A stretch of DNA of 64,000 nucleotides from Tessaracoccus sp. OS52 (GTDB taxonomy: Bacteria; Actinomycetota; Actinomycetes; Propionibacteriales; Propionibacteriaceae). The stretch spans positions 186,001 through 250,000 of the forward strand of contig NZ_JAJEWM010000001.1 in NCBI RefSeq assembly GCF_020687685.1. Direction: 5' to 3'. Of the stretch, positions 55,946-64,000 are shown one piece after another. The notes under the pieces are model-generated. The model was not told where the DNA came from and made no database searches. It saw nothing but the letters and a program-made list of their open reading frames with translations. How positions within the stretch are numbered: the stretch's first letter is position 1; each line of letters begins with the position of its first letter. A program made the translations under genes and the position numbers.

Positions 55946-57498
55946 CTGTCGGGTCCTCTCATCAGGAGCGGGTCGAAGTCGGGTTCGCCTGCCGGGGGGT
56001 CGAAGGGCCAGGTCCCCGGCGTCAGGTTGCGGTGCCCCAGACGGTGCAGGTCCTGGTCCACTCCCCCCGGGGTCAGTGCGAGGGTCCAGTCGGCGGCCAG
56101 CTCGAACAGTTCCGGTTCCAGGTAACCGATCTTCACCACCACTACGTCGGCGGAGAGCGGATCCAGTCCCAGCACCGTGAAGTCCGAGACGTGGTGGAAG
56201 GGCTTGCGGCGCTCGGTGACGATGGCCCTGACAGCTCCGGAGCGGATGACCACCTGGGTGCCGGCCGTAGGGTCGCCGTCGACGACCGCCTCCACCTGCC
56301 CCTCGACCGCCGCCGGTGGCGCGGACTTGGTGTCCACGCGCCCTCCGACGGGGAGGCGGACGGTCGCACCCACGCCGGCTGCGCGCGCCGCGGCCACCGC
56401 TGCCGGGTCGAAGACCGATGCGTGGATGACCGTCAGGCGGGGGTCTGTGAGCCGGTCGTCGCGAAGCAACTCGGTGAGGGACCACGACGAGTCGCCGGCG
56501 CCCCCGGCCGTCGGGTTGTCTCCGGAGTCGGAGATCACGTAGGGACGTGCCGCACCGGCGCCCAGTGCTGCGTCGAAAGCCTCTCCCAGCGTCCCAGTGG
56601 GACCGACGAACTCGAACTCCTCCCGGACGCGCCAGAAGTCCGAGGCAAGTTCCGTTGCGGCCCTGGTGATCTCTCGGGCATCGTCACCGGTCACGACGAC
56701 GGCCCCGCGGCAGCGCGGCTCGTCGGCCCAGGCGTACCCGACCCAGACGGCGGCATCCAGGACACCTGGGCGAGCCTCGACCTCCGCCACCGCCTTGTAC
56801 AGGGACTTCGCCGGCTCGACCCGCGTGCTGGTCTTCTCGCCCGGCAGCAGGACGGGTACCGGAACCCAGGCCTTCAGGGGCCGACGGGCCACCGGATCGC
56901 TGCCCACGTCGGATCGCAGGCGCAGCAGCAGGTTGTGGGCCGCGCGTTCCCGGGTGTTCACCTCGTCCTCGTGTGGCGCCATCCGGTAGCACGTGAGCAG
57001 GTCCACCAGCCCGAGAAACCTCTCCGAAACGTTGCCGTGCAGGTCCATGCTCGCCGACACCAGAGTGTTGGGCCCAAGAGCGCTGCGAACTGCGGCTGCC
57101 AGATCCGCTTCAGCGTCCAGGAGCCCATCCACGCTCATCGCACCGTGGATGTCCAGCAGGAATCCGTCGAACGGCCCGGCTGCCTCGATGCGGCCGACGA
57201 GCTCGTCGCGGAGCCGCAGGTAGGTTTCCTGCGCGACGGCGCCGCCGGGCAGGGCTCGCGCGTGCAGCAGCGGTACCCAGTCCGCCTGGGACCGCAGCGG
57301 CTGGCCAGGGCGCAGGAAGGGGTGGTACGACAACAGCGTCTCGGCCTCCCGCACGACGAAGGAGTCGTCGTCGCTGACGTGGAGACTGAAGGTGCTGGAC
57401 TCGATGGCGATGCCGCCGACTCCGATTCTCGGCTGCGCGATCCCGCCGGGGGACACGGGTGGCAGGGCGGGCATCCAGATGTCTGCAGCCGTTCTCAC
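55939..57498 (-). CDS. M81 family (MlrC-like) metallopeptidase
   Basis: A 519-residue protein of the M81/MlrC group. GGIAIESSTFSL near the start, GFLLDIHGAMSVDGLLDAEADL (zinc-binding-type Asp/His), SMDLHGNVS and ISDSGDNPTAGGAGDSS are the conserved blocks. MlrC opens linearised microcystin, but most relatives have unknown substrates and often occur in sugar or opine operons, as here. Its start overlaps the ROK kinase stop by four bases (ATGA). Confidence 0.88.
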   Translation of the reverse strand: MRTAADIWMPALPPVSPGGIAQPRIGVGGIAIESSTFSLHVSDDDSFVVREAETLLSYHPFLRPGQPLRSQADWVPLLHARALPGGAVAQETYLRLRDELVGRIEAAGPFDGFLLDIHGAMSVDGLLDAEADLAAAVRSALGPNTLVSASMDLHGNVSERFLGLVDLLTCYRMAPHEDEVNTRERAAHNLLLRLRSDVGSDPVARRPLKAWVPVPVLLPGEKTSTRVEPAKSLYKAVAEVEARPGVLDAAVWVGYAWADEPRCRGAVVVTGDDAREITRAATELASDFWRVREEFEFVGPTGTLGEAFDAALGAGAARPYVISDSGDNPTAGGAGDSSWSLTELLRDDRLTDPRLTVIHASVFDPAAVAAARAAGVGATVRLPVGGRVDTKSAPPAAVEGQVEAVVDGDPTAGTQVVIRSGAVRAIVTERRKPFHHVSDFTVLGLDPLSADVVVVKIGYLEPELFELAADWTLALTPGGVDQDLHRLGHRNLTPGTWPFDPPAGEPDFDPLLMRGPDRC

Positions 57499-58418
57499 AG
57501 CGGTACCTCCGAGGGTTTGCGGGTGCCGGACCCGAGGACCAGGGACGCGGCGCCCATCGCAGAATAGGCCAGCGTCGCGGGGCGGATGACCAGCGGCCGA
57601 CCAGTGACGGGCGGGTTCGCGCGGATGGCTCGCTCAACAGTCGGGCCGAGCACGTCCCAGGCGCCTCCGACTCCGCCTCCCACCACGACGTGACCGACGT
57701 CAAGGAGTGTCGACGCGGACAGGATCGCGTTCGCGAGTGCGAGTCCGGCCTCCTCGAAGACGAGGAGCGCAGTCGGGTCCCCGGTGCGTGCCAGTTGCGC
57801 CACCTCCCGTCCCGTGGGGGGAGCGCCGCCTGCCCGCTCGGAGTACCGCAGGCCGAGCGAGCGCCCCGAGGCCATCGTCTCGAGGTGGCCCGTGCCGCCG
57901 CAGGTGCACCGGTGGGAGGAGTAGCTGGGGGTGTGTCCGATCTCCCCGGCCCCGCCGTGGGAACCCTCGAGGACGATGCCGTCCAGCACGATTGCGCCGC
58001 CCACGCCGGTGCCCAGCATGATGCCGAGCGCGCTCCGGACCCCCACCAGGGCACCCCAGCGCAGTTCTCCGAGGAGGAAGGCGTTGACGTCGTTGGCCAC
58101 CTTGACCGGCCTGGCCAGGGATTGCTGAAGTTCCTCACCGATGGCGCGGCCGGTCCAGTCCTGGAACGTCTCGGACGCGGCGAGTACCAGCCCGTTGGCG
58201 CTGTCGATGACACCCGCGGCGCCGACGCCTACGGCCACGACGGGTGCAGCGGTGTCGGACTCGAGTTGTGCCACCAGGGTGCTGACCTGGGCCAGGACCG
58301 CCGAACCGCCCCGGGCTGCGACGGCGGTGCGGGAGGCGAGGACGACACCGTCGGAGGTCACTGCGACAGCCCCCACCTTCGTGCCGCCGATGTCAACTCC
58401 TGCAACGAGCCCTGTCAT
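57495..58418 (-). CDS. ROK family sugar kinase
   Basis: A 307-residue ROK protein. ATP-binding GVDIGGTKVGAV is at the N-terminus, then VANDVNAFLLGE with the catalytic Asp, GTGVGGAIVLDG and the zinc site H-x9-CTCGGTGHLE, in which the third cysteine of the usual CxCGxxGCxE is His. It has no helix-turn-helix, so it is a kinase, likely phosphorylating a hexose or amino sugar released by the operon. First gene of the kinase - M81 - fucosidase operon. Confidence 0.92.
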   Translation of the reverse strand: MTGLVAGVDIGGTKVGAVAVTSDGVVLASRTAVAARGGSAVLAQVSTLVAQLESDTAAPVVAVGVGAAGVIDSANGLVLAASETFQDWTGRAIGEELQQSLARPVKVANDVNAFLLGELRWGALVGVRSALGIMLGTGVGGAIVLDGIVLEGSHGGAGEIGHTPSYSSHRCTCGGTGHLETMASGRSLGLRYSERAGGAPPTGREVAQLARTGDPTALLVFEEAGLALANAILSASTLLDVGHVVVGGGVGGAWDVLGPTVERAIRANPPVTGRPLVIRPATLAYSAMGAASLVLGSGTRKPSEVPL

Positions 58419-58471
58419 CCGCTCCGGTTCCTTCCTTGACCAAGTTCTGGCCCGGAGATTACCTCGTCCCC

Positions 58472-58481
58472 GAATTAATTC
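58472..58481. promoter_or_regulatory. Candidate operator palindrome GAATTAATTC ahead of the ROK kinase operon
   Basis: A 10-bp perfect palindrome in the 120-bp gap. Continuing on the minus strand it reads TTAATTCGGGG, which closely matches TTAATTCGGAGG at 59770 in front of the importer genes, so both promoters may share a regulator. Confidence 0.4.
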
Positions 58482-58538
58482 CTACTCGGACGTCCAGAAA
58501 GGAGCGGGCAGGGCGGTTGGCTACGCCTCGAAATCCGC

Positions 58539-59687
58539 CTAGCCGGATCCCAGGACCCGATTCAGGACGATGGTCGCGGCGCCCACCGCCGTCGCGGCGG
58601 GATCCCAGGCGCGCCGCTCGATGTTGGGTGGGTTAGTGAGGGTGGGCACGGTCTCATGCAGGCCTGTCTCGAAACCGGCCGCCATGTGGGGCCAGAGGGG
58701 GAGGGACTCGCCGGTGAGCAGGACGTTGCTGAGCCCGACCATCGTGCAGGCGCCGCCCACGGCGCGTCCCAGCCAGTAACCCCCTCGGTCCACGACTCGG
58801 GCCACGCGGTGATTGGAGACCGCAGCCGCGACGAGGTCCTCCACGGAGTCGCCGACGTCGGGTGAGACCCGCGCGGCCTCGCGGAGCAACTCATCGAGGC
58901 CGAGAAGGGCCTGCAGGCAGCCGTGGTTGCCGCAGCGGCAGGCGGGTCCTAGAGGGTCGACGGAGACGTGCCCCATCTCCGTGGACGCCCCCTGGTCCCC
59001 AGTGATGACCTGATGGTCGCGCACCAGCGCCATGCCGACGCCGGAGCCGACCGAGACGAGCAGGAAGTCGGACGGCGTTTCGACGCGTGGGCGGTAGAGC
59101 TCGCGGTAGGCCAGCGCGGCGATGTCATTCGCGAGTCGCACCGGGAGTCCAGCCTGCCGCTCCACGAGGTTTCCGAGCGGGACAGCCTCCCAGTTGTGCA
59201 CGACCGAGAACGAGACCATTCCCGTCGACTCCGCCACCACCCCGGAGACGGCCACGCCGAGTCCCCACCATGGAGCCCCTGGGTCGGTCTCGACGATGCG
59301 GTGCGTGACCGAGCCGATGCTGCGGCTGAGCGCCTCGGGGTCCGAGGTGTCCAGGTCGAGGCGCCGTTCGTCGAGGATCGTGCCGTCAAGGTTGATCACG
59401 GTGAAGGCTGCGGAGCTGACGCCCATTCCCACCCCGATCGCGCGTCCAGTGTCACCACGCACTGACAACGGAACCCGCGGGCGACCGGCGCCCACGACCT
59501 GTGAGGGCCCCTCTGTCAGGATGCCCAGCTCCAGTAGTCGTCGGACCTGCGTGCTGACCGTGGCCGGTCCGAGTCCCAGCCTTTCAACGAGGTCGCTGCG
59601 GCTCAGGTTCGGCTCCGACAACAGGCTTGCCACTATCTGGCCGCGTGTTGCCTGGGTGTGCCTCCACTCGGCCTGGGGATGAGCCAC
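58539..59687 (-). CDS. ROK family transcriptional regulator (NagC/XylR type)
   Basis: A 382-residue protein. The N-terminal winged helix reads RGQIVASLLSEPNLSRSDLVERLGLGPATVSTQVRRLLELGIL; the ROK domain has GVGMGVSSAAFTVINLDG, LANDIAALAYRE and the zinc site CRCGNHGCLQ. Such regulators repress sugar operons until the sugar or its phosphate binds. I choose GTG 59687 because AGGAGG lies just upstream; the frame is open to 59732. It is divergent from the importer, so it most likely controls both flanks. Confidence 0.9.
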   Translation of the reverse strand: MAHPQAEWRHTQATRGQIVASLLSEPNLSRSDLVERLGLGPATVSTQVRRLLELGILTEGPSQVVGAGRPRVPLSVRGDTGRAIGVGMGVSSAAFTVINLDGTILDERRLDLDTSDPEALSRSIGSVTHRIVETDPGAPWWGLGVAVSGVVAESTGMVSFSVVHNWEAVPLGNLVERQAGLPVRLANDIAALAYRELYRPRVETPSDFLLVSVGSGVGMALVRDHQVITGDQGASTEMGHVSVDPLGPACRCGNHGCLQALLGLDELLREAARVSPDVGDSVEDLVAAAVSNHRVARVVDRGGYWLGRAVGGACTMVGLSNVLLTGESLPLWPHMAAGFETGLHETVPTLTNPPNIERRAWDPAATAVGAATIVLNRVLGSG

Positions 59688-59720
59688 GCTTCCTCCTAGT
59701 CCGGCCGCCGCTGGCCGTAA

Positions 59721-59787
59721 TGAACGATTCATAGTCTGGACCAGAATTCGGGGCCTGCTTGACAGCGAGTTAATTCGGAGGCAAATT
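59721..59787 (+). promoter_or_regulatory. Divergent promoter/operator region of the importer operon
   Basis: TTGACA at 59759-59764 is a perfect -35 hexamer; 17 bp later CAAATT is a weak -10. TTAATTCGGAGG (59770-59781) lies in the spacer, and AGAATTCGGGG at 59743-59753. Two palindromes precede: TGAACGATTCA (59721-59731) and TCTGGACCAGA (59735-59745). These are good candidate regulator sites. Confidence 0.5.
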
Positions 59788-59824
59788 TATACCACCGCAG
59801 AGCACCCCTACTGGGAGGAAACCA

Positions 59825-61123
59825 ATGAAGGTCACCAAACGCGTCGGCATCGGAGCCATCGCAGCGACTATCGCGCTCGCAGCCACAGCTTGCAGTGCAC
59901 CGGCCCCCGCCACCACGGATGCGCCCTCTGAAGGCGAAGGCAAGGCCAGCGTCACGCTCGACTGGGGCTTCTGGAACCAGGGCGACGCCGGCAACGCGAT
60001 GTGGGAGGGAATCGCAGCTGACGTCACCGAGGCGCACCCTGAGATCACCGTCAAGCTGACCCAGCCGCCGTTCGCAGACTACTTCACCAAGCTGCAGTCG
60101 CAGCTGGCGAGCAATTCGGCCCCCTGCATCGTGAGCATGCAGAGCCTCCGGCTGCCTGCCTTCGCGGAGGCCATGGAGCCCCTCGACGAGCTGATGGCGG
60201 CCCAGGGGTTCACCGCCGACGACTGGAACCCCGCTGCCCTCAAGGCGCTGCAGCACGACGGCACCCAGTACGCCATCCCCTACGGTCTGTCCACCATGGC
60301 GCTGTTCTACAACAAGGACGCCTTCGCGCAGGCGGGCGTCGACGAGCCGGAGCCGGGCTGGAGCATCGAGGACTTCGAGGACGCGGCACGCAAGATCACC
60401 GAAGCCACCGGGAAGCCCGCCTTCGGCCAGAGCTTCTCCGACCTCCACATGTTCTCCCAGCTGCTCGCCTACAACGGCACCACCCCGGTGGCCGAGGACG
60501 GCTCGCTGGCCCTGACCGAGGACTCGATGTCCGAGGCGTTCAACTGGTATTCCGGCCTTGCCACCGACGAGAAGGTGTCGCTGGTCCCCGCCAGTTCCTC
60601 CGACATCCCCTGGGGCGAGCAGCAGTTCGTCGCAGGCAACGTCGCGATGGCCGTGGACGGCACCTGGAACCTCGCCACCGACGCGATCGACGCCGGTTTC
60701 CCCGTGGGCGTCACCACCCTGCCCGTCGGCGACGGCGGCATCTCATCGTTCTCCGCGAACTCCGGCTTCGGGATCGCGAAGTCCTGTGAGGACAAGGAGG
60801 CTGCGGCCAAGGCCATCGCGGTCATCACCGGCGCCGAAGGCCAGGAGGCTGCGGCCGAGGCTGGCACCATGCCGGCCCGCACCGCCTCGGACGACACCTT
60901 CTACGAGGCGCTGGCCACCGAGATCGACACCGAGAACCCGGGTTACTCGGAGCAGGCCCGCGCCGTCGTCGAGCACAGCAGCGAGACGGCCATCCCCTTC
61001 ATCCCGACCCAGAACTGGGACGCGGTGACCAAGTCGATCGCCCGTGAGTTCATCCTCGCCTACACCGGCAGCGGCACCCCGGACCAGGCGCTTGAGAACG
61101 TCCAGGCAGCGGCGGGCAACTGA
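59825..61123 (+). CDS. Sugar ABC transporter substrate-binding lipoprotein
   Basis: A 432-residue family 1 extracellular binding protein. Signal peptide and lipobox (AATAC, lipidated Cys23) are followed by SVTLDWGFWNQGD, the hinge YAIPYGLSTMALFYNKDAF and VAMAVDGTWNLATDA. It captures an oligosaccharide outside the membrane and passes it to the two permeases behind it. A GGGAGG ribosome-binding site precedes the ATG. Confidence 0.94.
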   Translation: MKVTKRVGIGAIAATIALAATACSAPAPATTDAPSEGEGKASVTLDWGFWNQGDAGNAMWEGIAADVTEAHPEITVKLTQPPFADYFTKLQSQLASNSAPCIVSMQSLRLPAFAEAMEPLDELMAAQGFTADDWNPAALKALQHDGTQYAIPYGLSTMALFYNKDAFAQAGVDEPEPGWSIEDFEDAARKITEATGKPAFGQSFSDLHMFSQLLAYNGTTPVAEDGSLALTEDSMSEAFNWYSGLATDEKVSLVPASSSDIPWGEQQFVAGNVAMAVDGTWNLATDAIDAGFPVGVTTLPVGDGGISSFSANSGFGIAKSCEDKEAAAKAIAVITGAEGQEAAAEAGTMPARTASDDTFYEALATEIDTENPGYSEQARAVVEHSSETAIPFIPTQNWDAVTKSIAREFILAYTGSGTPDQALENVQAAAGN

Positions 61124-61125
61124 CG

Positions 61126-62079
61126 ATGACCATCACCTCGCGGACCAGCAGTACCCGTGAGGGCTCGATCGCTACTCTTCCGGGGGCGGATCGTCCCCGG
61201 AAGAGTGCCTCCGTTCGGCATGAGAAGAGGGCGGCGTTCGGGTTCCTGACGCCAAGTGCGATAGGGCTCACGCTGTTCGTCCTGTTCCCGACGCTGCTCG
61301 CCATCGTGACGAGCTTCTTCAACTGGCCCACCTTCGGCGAGGTCTCCTTCGCCGGCTGGGACAACTACACCTCGCTGTTCCAACCGGGCAACCCCTTCAC
61401 CGCGGCGCTGGTCAACACGATCGTGTTCACGGTGCTGGTGGTGCCGCTGAACCTGGTGCTCTGCCTGGCGATGGCCTTCTGGATCTCGTCGAGCAGGTTC
61501 AGCCACTTCTACCGGGTGCTGTTCTTCCTGCCGGTGGTGACCCCCAGCGTCGCCACGGCCATCATCTGGAAGATGCTCTACCAGCCGGGTGGGATCTTCG
61601 ACTACCTGGCGGCCTCGGTCGGCATCGACCTGCCCAACATCCTGGCCGACAGCCGCACCGCGCTCCTGGCTGTCGTCGTCGTGGTGCTGTGGAACGGCCT
61701 GGGCTACAACGTGCTGATCTTCTCCGCCGCCATCGACCAGCTGCCTGATCCGGTGCTCGACGCCGCCAAGATCGACGGCGCGGGGTTCTGGGCCACCCTG
61801 TTCCGGATCAAGCTGCCCCTGATGACACCGTCGATCTTCTTCGCGACGACCATCACGATCATCCAGGCCTTCCAGATCTTCAACCAGCCCTACGTCATGA
61901 CTGCGGGGGGCCCGGGCAACTCCACCGTCACCGTGGTGATGGACGTCTACCAGAAGGCATTCCAGGGGGGAGAGCTCGGCGCCGCTGCGGCGCCGGCCAT
62001 GATCCTGTTCGGACTCATCCTGATCGTCACCGCACTCCAGTGGATCGGTCAGAAGAAGTGGGTGAATTATGACCAGTAA
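61126..62079 (+). CDS. Sugar ABC transporter permease (MalF/UgpA type)
   Basis: A 317-residue membrane protein with a polar N-terminal ~32 residues and six hydrophobic helices. The EAA-type loop LDAAKIDGAGFWATLFRIKLPL, which docks the ATPase, is at about 206-228. It starts two bases after the binding-protein stop. A 12-bp hairpin lies inside its first 27 codons (see next entry). Co-transcribed with the second permease, overlapping by 11 bp. Confidence 0.93.
   Translation: MTITSRTSSTREGSIATLPGADRPRKSASVRHEKRAAFGFLTPSAIGLTLFVLFPTLLAIVTSFFNWPTFGEVSFAGWDNYTSLFQPGNPFTAALVNTIVFTVLVVPLNLVLCLAMAFWISSSRFSHFYRVLFFLPVVTPSVATAIIWKMLYQPGGIFDYLAASVGIDLPNILADSRTALLAVVVVVLWNGLGYNVLIFSAAIDQLPDPVLDAAKIDGAGFWATLFRIKLPLMTPSIFFATTITIIQAFQIFNQPYVMTAGGPGNSTVTVVMDVYQKAFQGGELGAAAAPAMILFGLILIVTALQWIGQKKWVNYDQ
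61174..61206 (+). promoter_or_regulatory. Strong hairpin inside the 5' end of the permease gene
   Basis: ACTCTTCCGGGG (61174-61185) pairs perfectly with CCCCGGAAGAGT (61195-61206) around a nine-base loop. It lies 51 bp downstream of the binding-protein stop and may protect the upstream message or slow transcription into the permeases, as intergenic hairpins do in other sugar operons. Confidence 0.6.
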
Positions 62080-62920
62080 GGCGACCCCCAAGAGGCGGCC
62101 GATCCTGACCGCCTCCATCAGCGAGGTACTGCTGTTCCTCGTCGCGCTGGCGTTCATCTTCCCCGTGATCTACACGATCACCTCATCCTTCAAGGCTCCG
62201 GGCGAGATCTTCAGCCAGCCGCCGAGCCTGTTCGGCTCCGAGCTGAGGTGGCAGAACTACGTCGAGGTGTTCGAGTACGCGCCGTTCCTGCGCTACATCC
62301 TCAACGGCTTCCTGCAGTCTCTCGGGGGGACGCTCGTCGTGCTGGTGGTGAGTGCCCTCGCCGCATACGCCTTCGGCATCCTGCGCTGGCGGGGACGCGA
62401 CATGACGCTGCTGGGCTACCTCGCGACCCTCATGATCCCGCAGGAGGTCCTGGTCATCCCGATGTTCCTGCTGATGCAGCGCCTCGGGTGGATCAACACG
62501 TGGCAGGCGCTGATCCTGCCATGGGCCTTCGGAGCCTTCGGCACGTTCCTGCTCCGGCAGTTCTTCATGAGCCTGCCCTACGAACTCGTCGAGGCCTCAC
62601 GCGTCGACGGCTGCAGCCACTGGCAGACGTTCCGCAAGATCATCCTGCCGCTCGCGAAGCCGTCCATGGCCGTGCTGGGCGTGTGGACGTTCATCACCTA
62701 CTGGAACAGCTTCCTGTGGCCACTGATCGTGGTCAACGACGTCGAAGGGCTGGGGAACGTGAGCCTTGGCCTGCAGACGTTCTTCGGTGAGAAGGGGGCC
62801 GCCTGGAACCTCATCCTGGCCGCCTCCGTCATCGCGATCGCCCCGACGATGCTGGTCGTGATCGCGCTCCAGAAGCACCTGGTGAAGGGGATCGCCACCG
62901 TCGGGCTGGCGGGACGGTGA
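62069..62920 (+). CDS. Sugar ABC transporter permease (MalG/UgpE type)
   Basis: A 283-residue partner permease with six hydrophobic helices and the EAA loop VEASRVDGCSHWQTFRKIILPL (about 174-195). It ends in LQKHLVKGIATVGLAGR, a typical MalG-type tail. It overlaps the first permease by 11 bp and the sulfatase by four bases. No ATPase gene follows. Confidence 0.94.
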   Translation: MTSKATPKRRPILTASISEVLLFLVALAFIFPVIYTITSSFKAPGEIFSQPPSLFGSELRWQNYVEVFEYAPFLRYILNGFLQSLGGTLVVLVVSALAAYAFGILRWRGRDMTLLGYLATLMIPQEVLVIPMFLLMQRLGWINTWQALILPWAFGAFGTFLLRQFFMSLPYELVEASRVDGCSHWQTFRKIILPLAKPSMAVLGVWTFITYWNSFLWPLIVVNDVEGLGNVSLGLQTFFGEKGAAWNLILAASVIAIAPTMLVVIALQKHLVKGIATVGLAGR

Positions 62921-64000
62921 GCGCCACGGGCAACCGCCCCAACGTCGTGGTGTTCGTGGCCGACGACCTCGGGTGGGCGGACCTGAGCTGCTACGGCGCC
63001 CAGGGCGTCCACACCCCGCGGATCGACGAACTGGCCGCCGTCGGCACCCGGTTCGTCGACTGTCATGCTGCGTCCTCTGTCTGCACGCCGTCGCGCTACG
63101 CCATCCTGACCGGCAGGTACCCGTGGCGCAGTCCGCTGAAGCGGGGTGTCCTCGGGGGAGCGGACCCCTGCATCATCCCGGTAGGCATGCCCACGCTGGC
63201 CTCCCTGGCGAAGCAGGCCGGCTACCGCACCGGCGCCTTCGGCAAGTGGCACCTCGGCCTGGGGTGGAAACGTCTCGACGGCACCCGGGCCGACGCGTTC
63301 GACGGGGGGTTTGCCCCGGACATGCAGGGCGACGGTCGCGACCTCGACTACTCCGAGCCGTTCACGAACGGGCCGACCGCACACGGGTTCGAGCGCTTCT
63401 TCGGGATCTCGGGCTCCCTGGACATGCCGCCCTACTGCTTCCTCGACCAGGACCGGACCGTGGGTCTGCCCACCATCGAGAAGGCCCCGCTGCACACTTC
63501 GCAGCGTCCCGGCCTCACCGTCGAGGGCTGGCAGGACGACCAGGTCGACGTTCGCATCACCGAGGAGACGGTCTCGTGGCTCCAGCGCCCCGACGACAGG
63601 CCGTTCCTCGCCTACGTGGCCTCCGCCGCGCCCCACCGCCCGTGCGTCCCACCCGACTTCGTCCGGGGCACGTCGAAGGCGGGAGCCCGGGGGGACTCGA
63701 TCCACCTGGTGGACTGGATGGTCGGGCGGATAGTCGACGCGCTCGACCCCGAGACCCGTGCGAACACGATCTTCCTGGTCACCAGCGACAACGGCGCCCC
63801 GATGATCTTCCCCGAGGACGGTGACGTCACCACCTTCCCGCCCAACGGCCACTGGCGGGGGCAGAAGGCGGACGCCTACGAGGGCGGGCACAGGGTCCCG
63901 CTGGTCTGCGCCGGCCCGGGGGTGGCTGCCACCGCCGTCCGTGACCAGCCGATCAGCCTGCTCGACCTGATGCCCACTCTGGCCGAGCTGGTCGGGATGC
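62917..64000 (+). CDS. Type I (formylglycine) sulfatase, 3' end outside window
   Basis: The first ~361 residues are visible, from GTG at 62917 overlapping the permease stop (GTGA). NVVVFVADDLGWADLSCYG holds the metal-binding Asp pair, and the sulfatase signature SVCTPSRYAILTGR puts the modifiable cysteine at residue 56 (CxPSR), to be oxidised to formylglycine. FGKWHLGLG, the SDNGAP stretch and GHWRGQKADAYEGGHRVPL are also typical. No signal peptide is seen, so it acts inside the cell on imported sulfated sugars. The maturation enzyme is not in the window. Confidence 0.93.
   Translation, partial: MSATGNRPNVVVFVADDLGWADLSCYGAQGVHTPRIDELAAVGTRFVDCHAASSVCTPSRYAILTGRYPWRSPLKRGVLGGADPCIIPVGMPTLASLAKQAGYRTGAFGKWHLGLGWKRLDGTRADAFDGGFAPDMQGDGRDLDYSEPFTNGPTAHGFERFFGISGSLDMPPYCFLDQDRTVGLPTIEKAPLHTSQRPGLTVEGWQDDQVDVRITEETVSWLQRPDDRPFLAYVASAAPHRPCVPPDFVRGTSKAGARGDSIHLVDWMVGRIVDALDPETRANTIFLVTSDNGAPMIFPEDGDVTTFPPNGHWRGQKADAYEGGHRVPLVCAGPGVAATAVRDQPISLLDLMPTLAELVGM

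Overview
The window is a high-GC chromosomal segment of an actinobacterium. It carries CarD, a SenX3/RegX3-type two-component pair, an LpqE-like lipoprotein, WXG100-type secretion substrates, a DUF3027 protein next to a CspB-like protein, and the long (about 478 aa) form of serine hydroxymethyltransferase. The block lpqE-like / carD / ispD / ispF ... rlmB / cysS matches the gene neighbourhood known from mycobacteria. The overall mix suggests Propionibacteriaceae or a relative; that placement is inference, not a search result.

1-23.3 kb is mostly core genome: a truncated iron-type alcohol dehydrogenase, an SDR oxidoreductase, gpmA, phoU, senX3/regX3-like genes, carD-ispD-ispF, a zinc metallopeptidase, a DUF2207 membrane protein, glyA, rlmB-cysS, a DUF4032 protein, a cystathionine gamma-synthase-like enzyme, an orphan sugar-ABC ATPase of the MsmK/UgpC type, a DedA protein, a methyltransferase and an ABC1/UbiB kinase-like protein. 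At 23.2-25.4 kb a small, visibly lower-GC cassette (secreted S1 protease plus lipoprotein) lies between two 165-bp direct repeats. Each repeat holds the ubiB 3' end and the 3' part of a tRNA-Thr gene; only the right copy has the complete tRNA.

25.4-32.6 kb holds manA, a DUF3263 protein, a small HExxH protein, an ESX/WXG100-like locus (YbaB-fold protein, Gly-rich protein with calcium-binding-type repeats and a WxG tail, WxG protein with membrane helices), and groEL under two tandem CIRCE operators.

Directly behind the groEL terminator lies a 12-kb defence-like island (32.7-44.9 kb). It contains a large SNF2-type helicase with a C-terminal DUF3883/PD-(D/E)xK-like domain, a DUF1156 DNA methyltransferase, and a DUF499 ATPase with an N-terminal Swt1-like HEPN domain. 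Interleaved on the opposite strand are a DUF433 antitoxin / VapC45-like PIN toxin pair, with the toxin frameshifted, and a Fic protein. This is the most likely place for an incompletely described system.

45-64 kb is devoted largely to carbohydrate use: a secreted multidomain alpha-L-rhamnosidase, CutC, a Nudix hydrolase, nagB, the CspB/DUF3027 pair, then a divergent cluster. On one side are a ROK regulator, ROK kinase, M81 peptidase and cytoplasmic GH29 fucosidase; on the other are a sugar-binding lipoprotein, two permeases and a sulfatase cut by the window end. The importer encodes no ATPase; the MsmK-type ATPase at 19-20 kb is a natural candidate to energise it. The gene set suits uptake and breakdown of fucosylated or sulfated oligosaccharides (inference).
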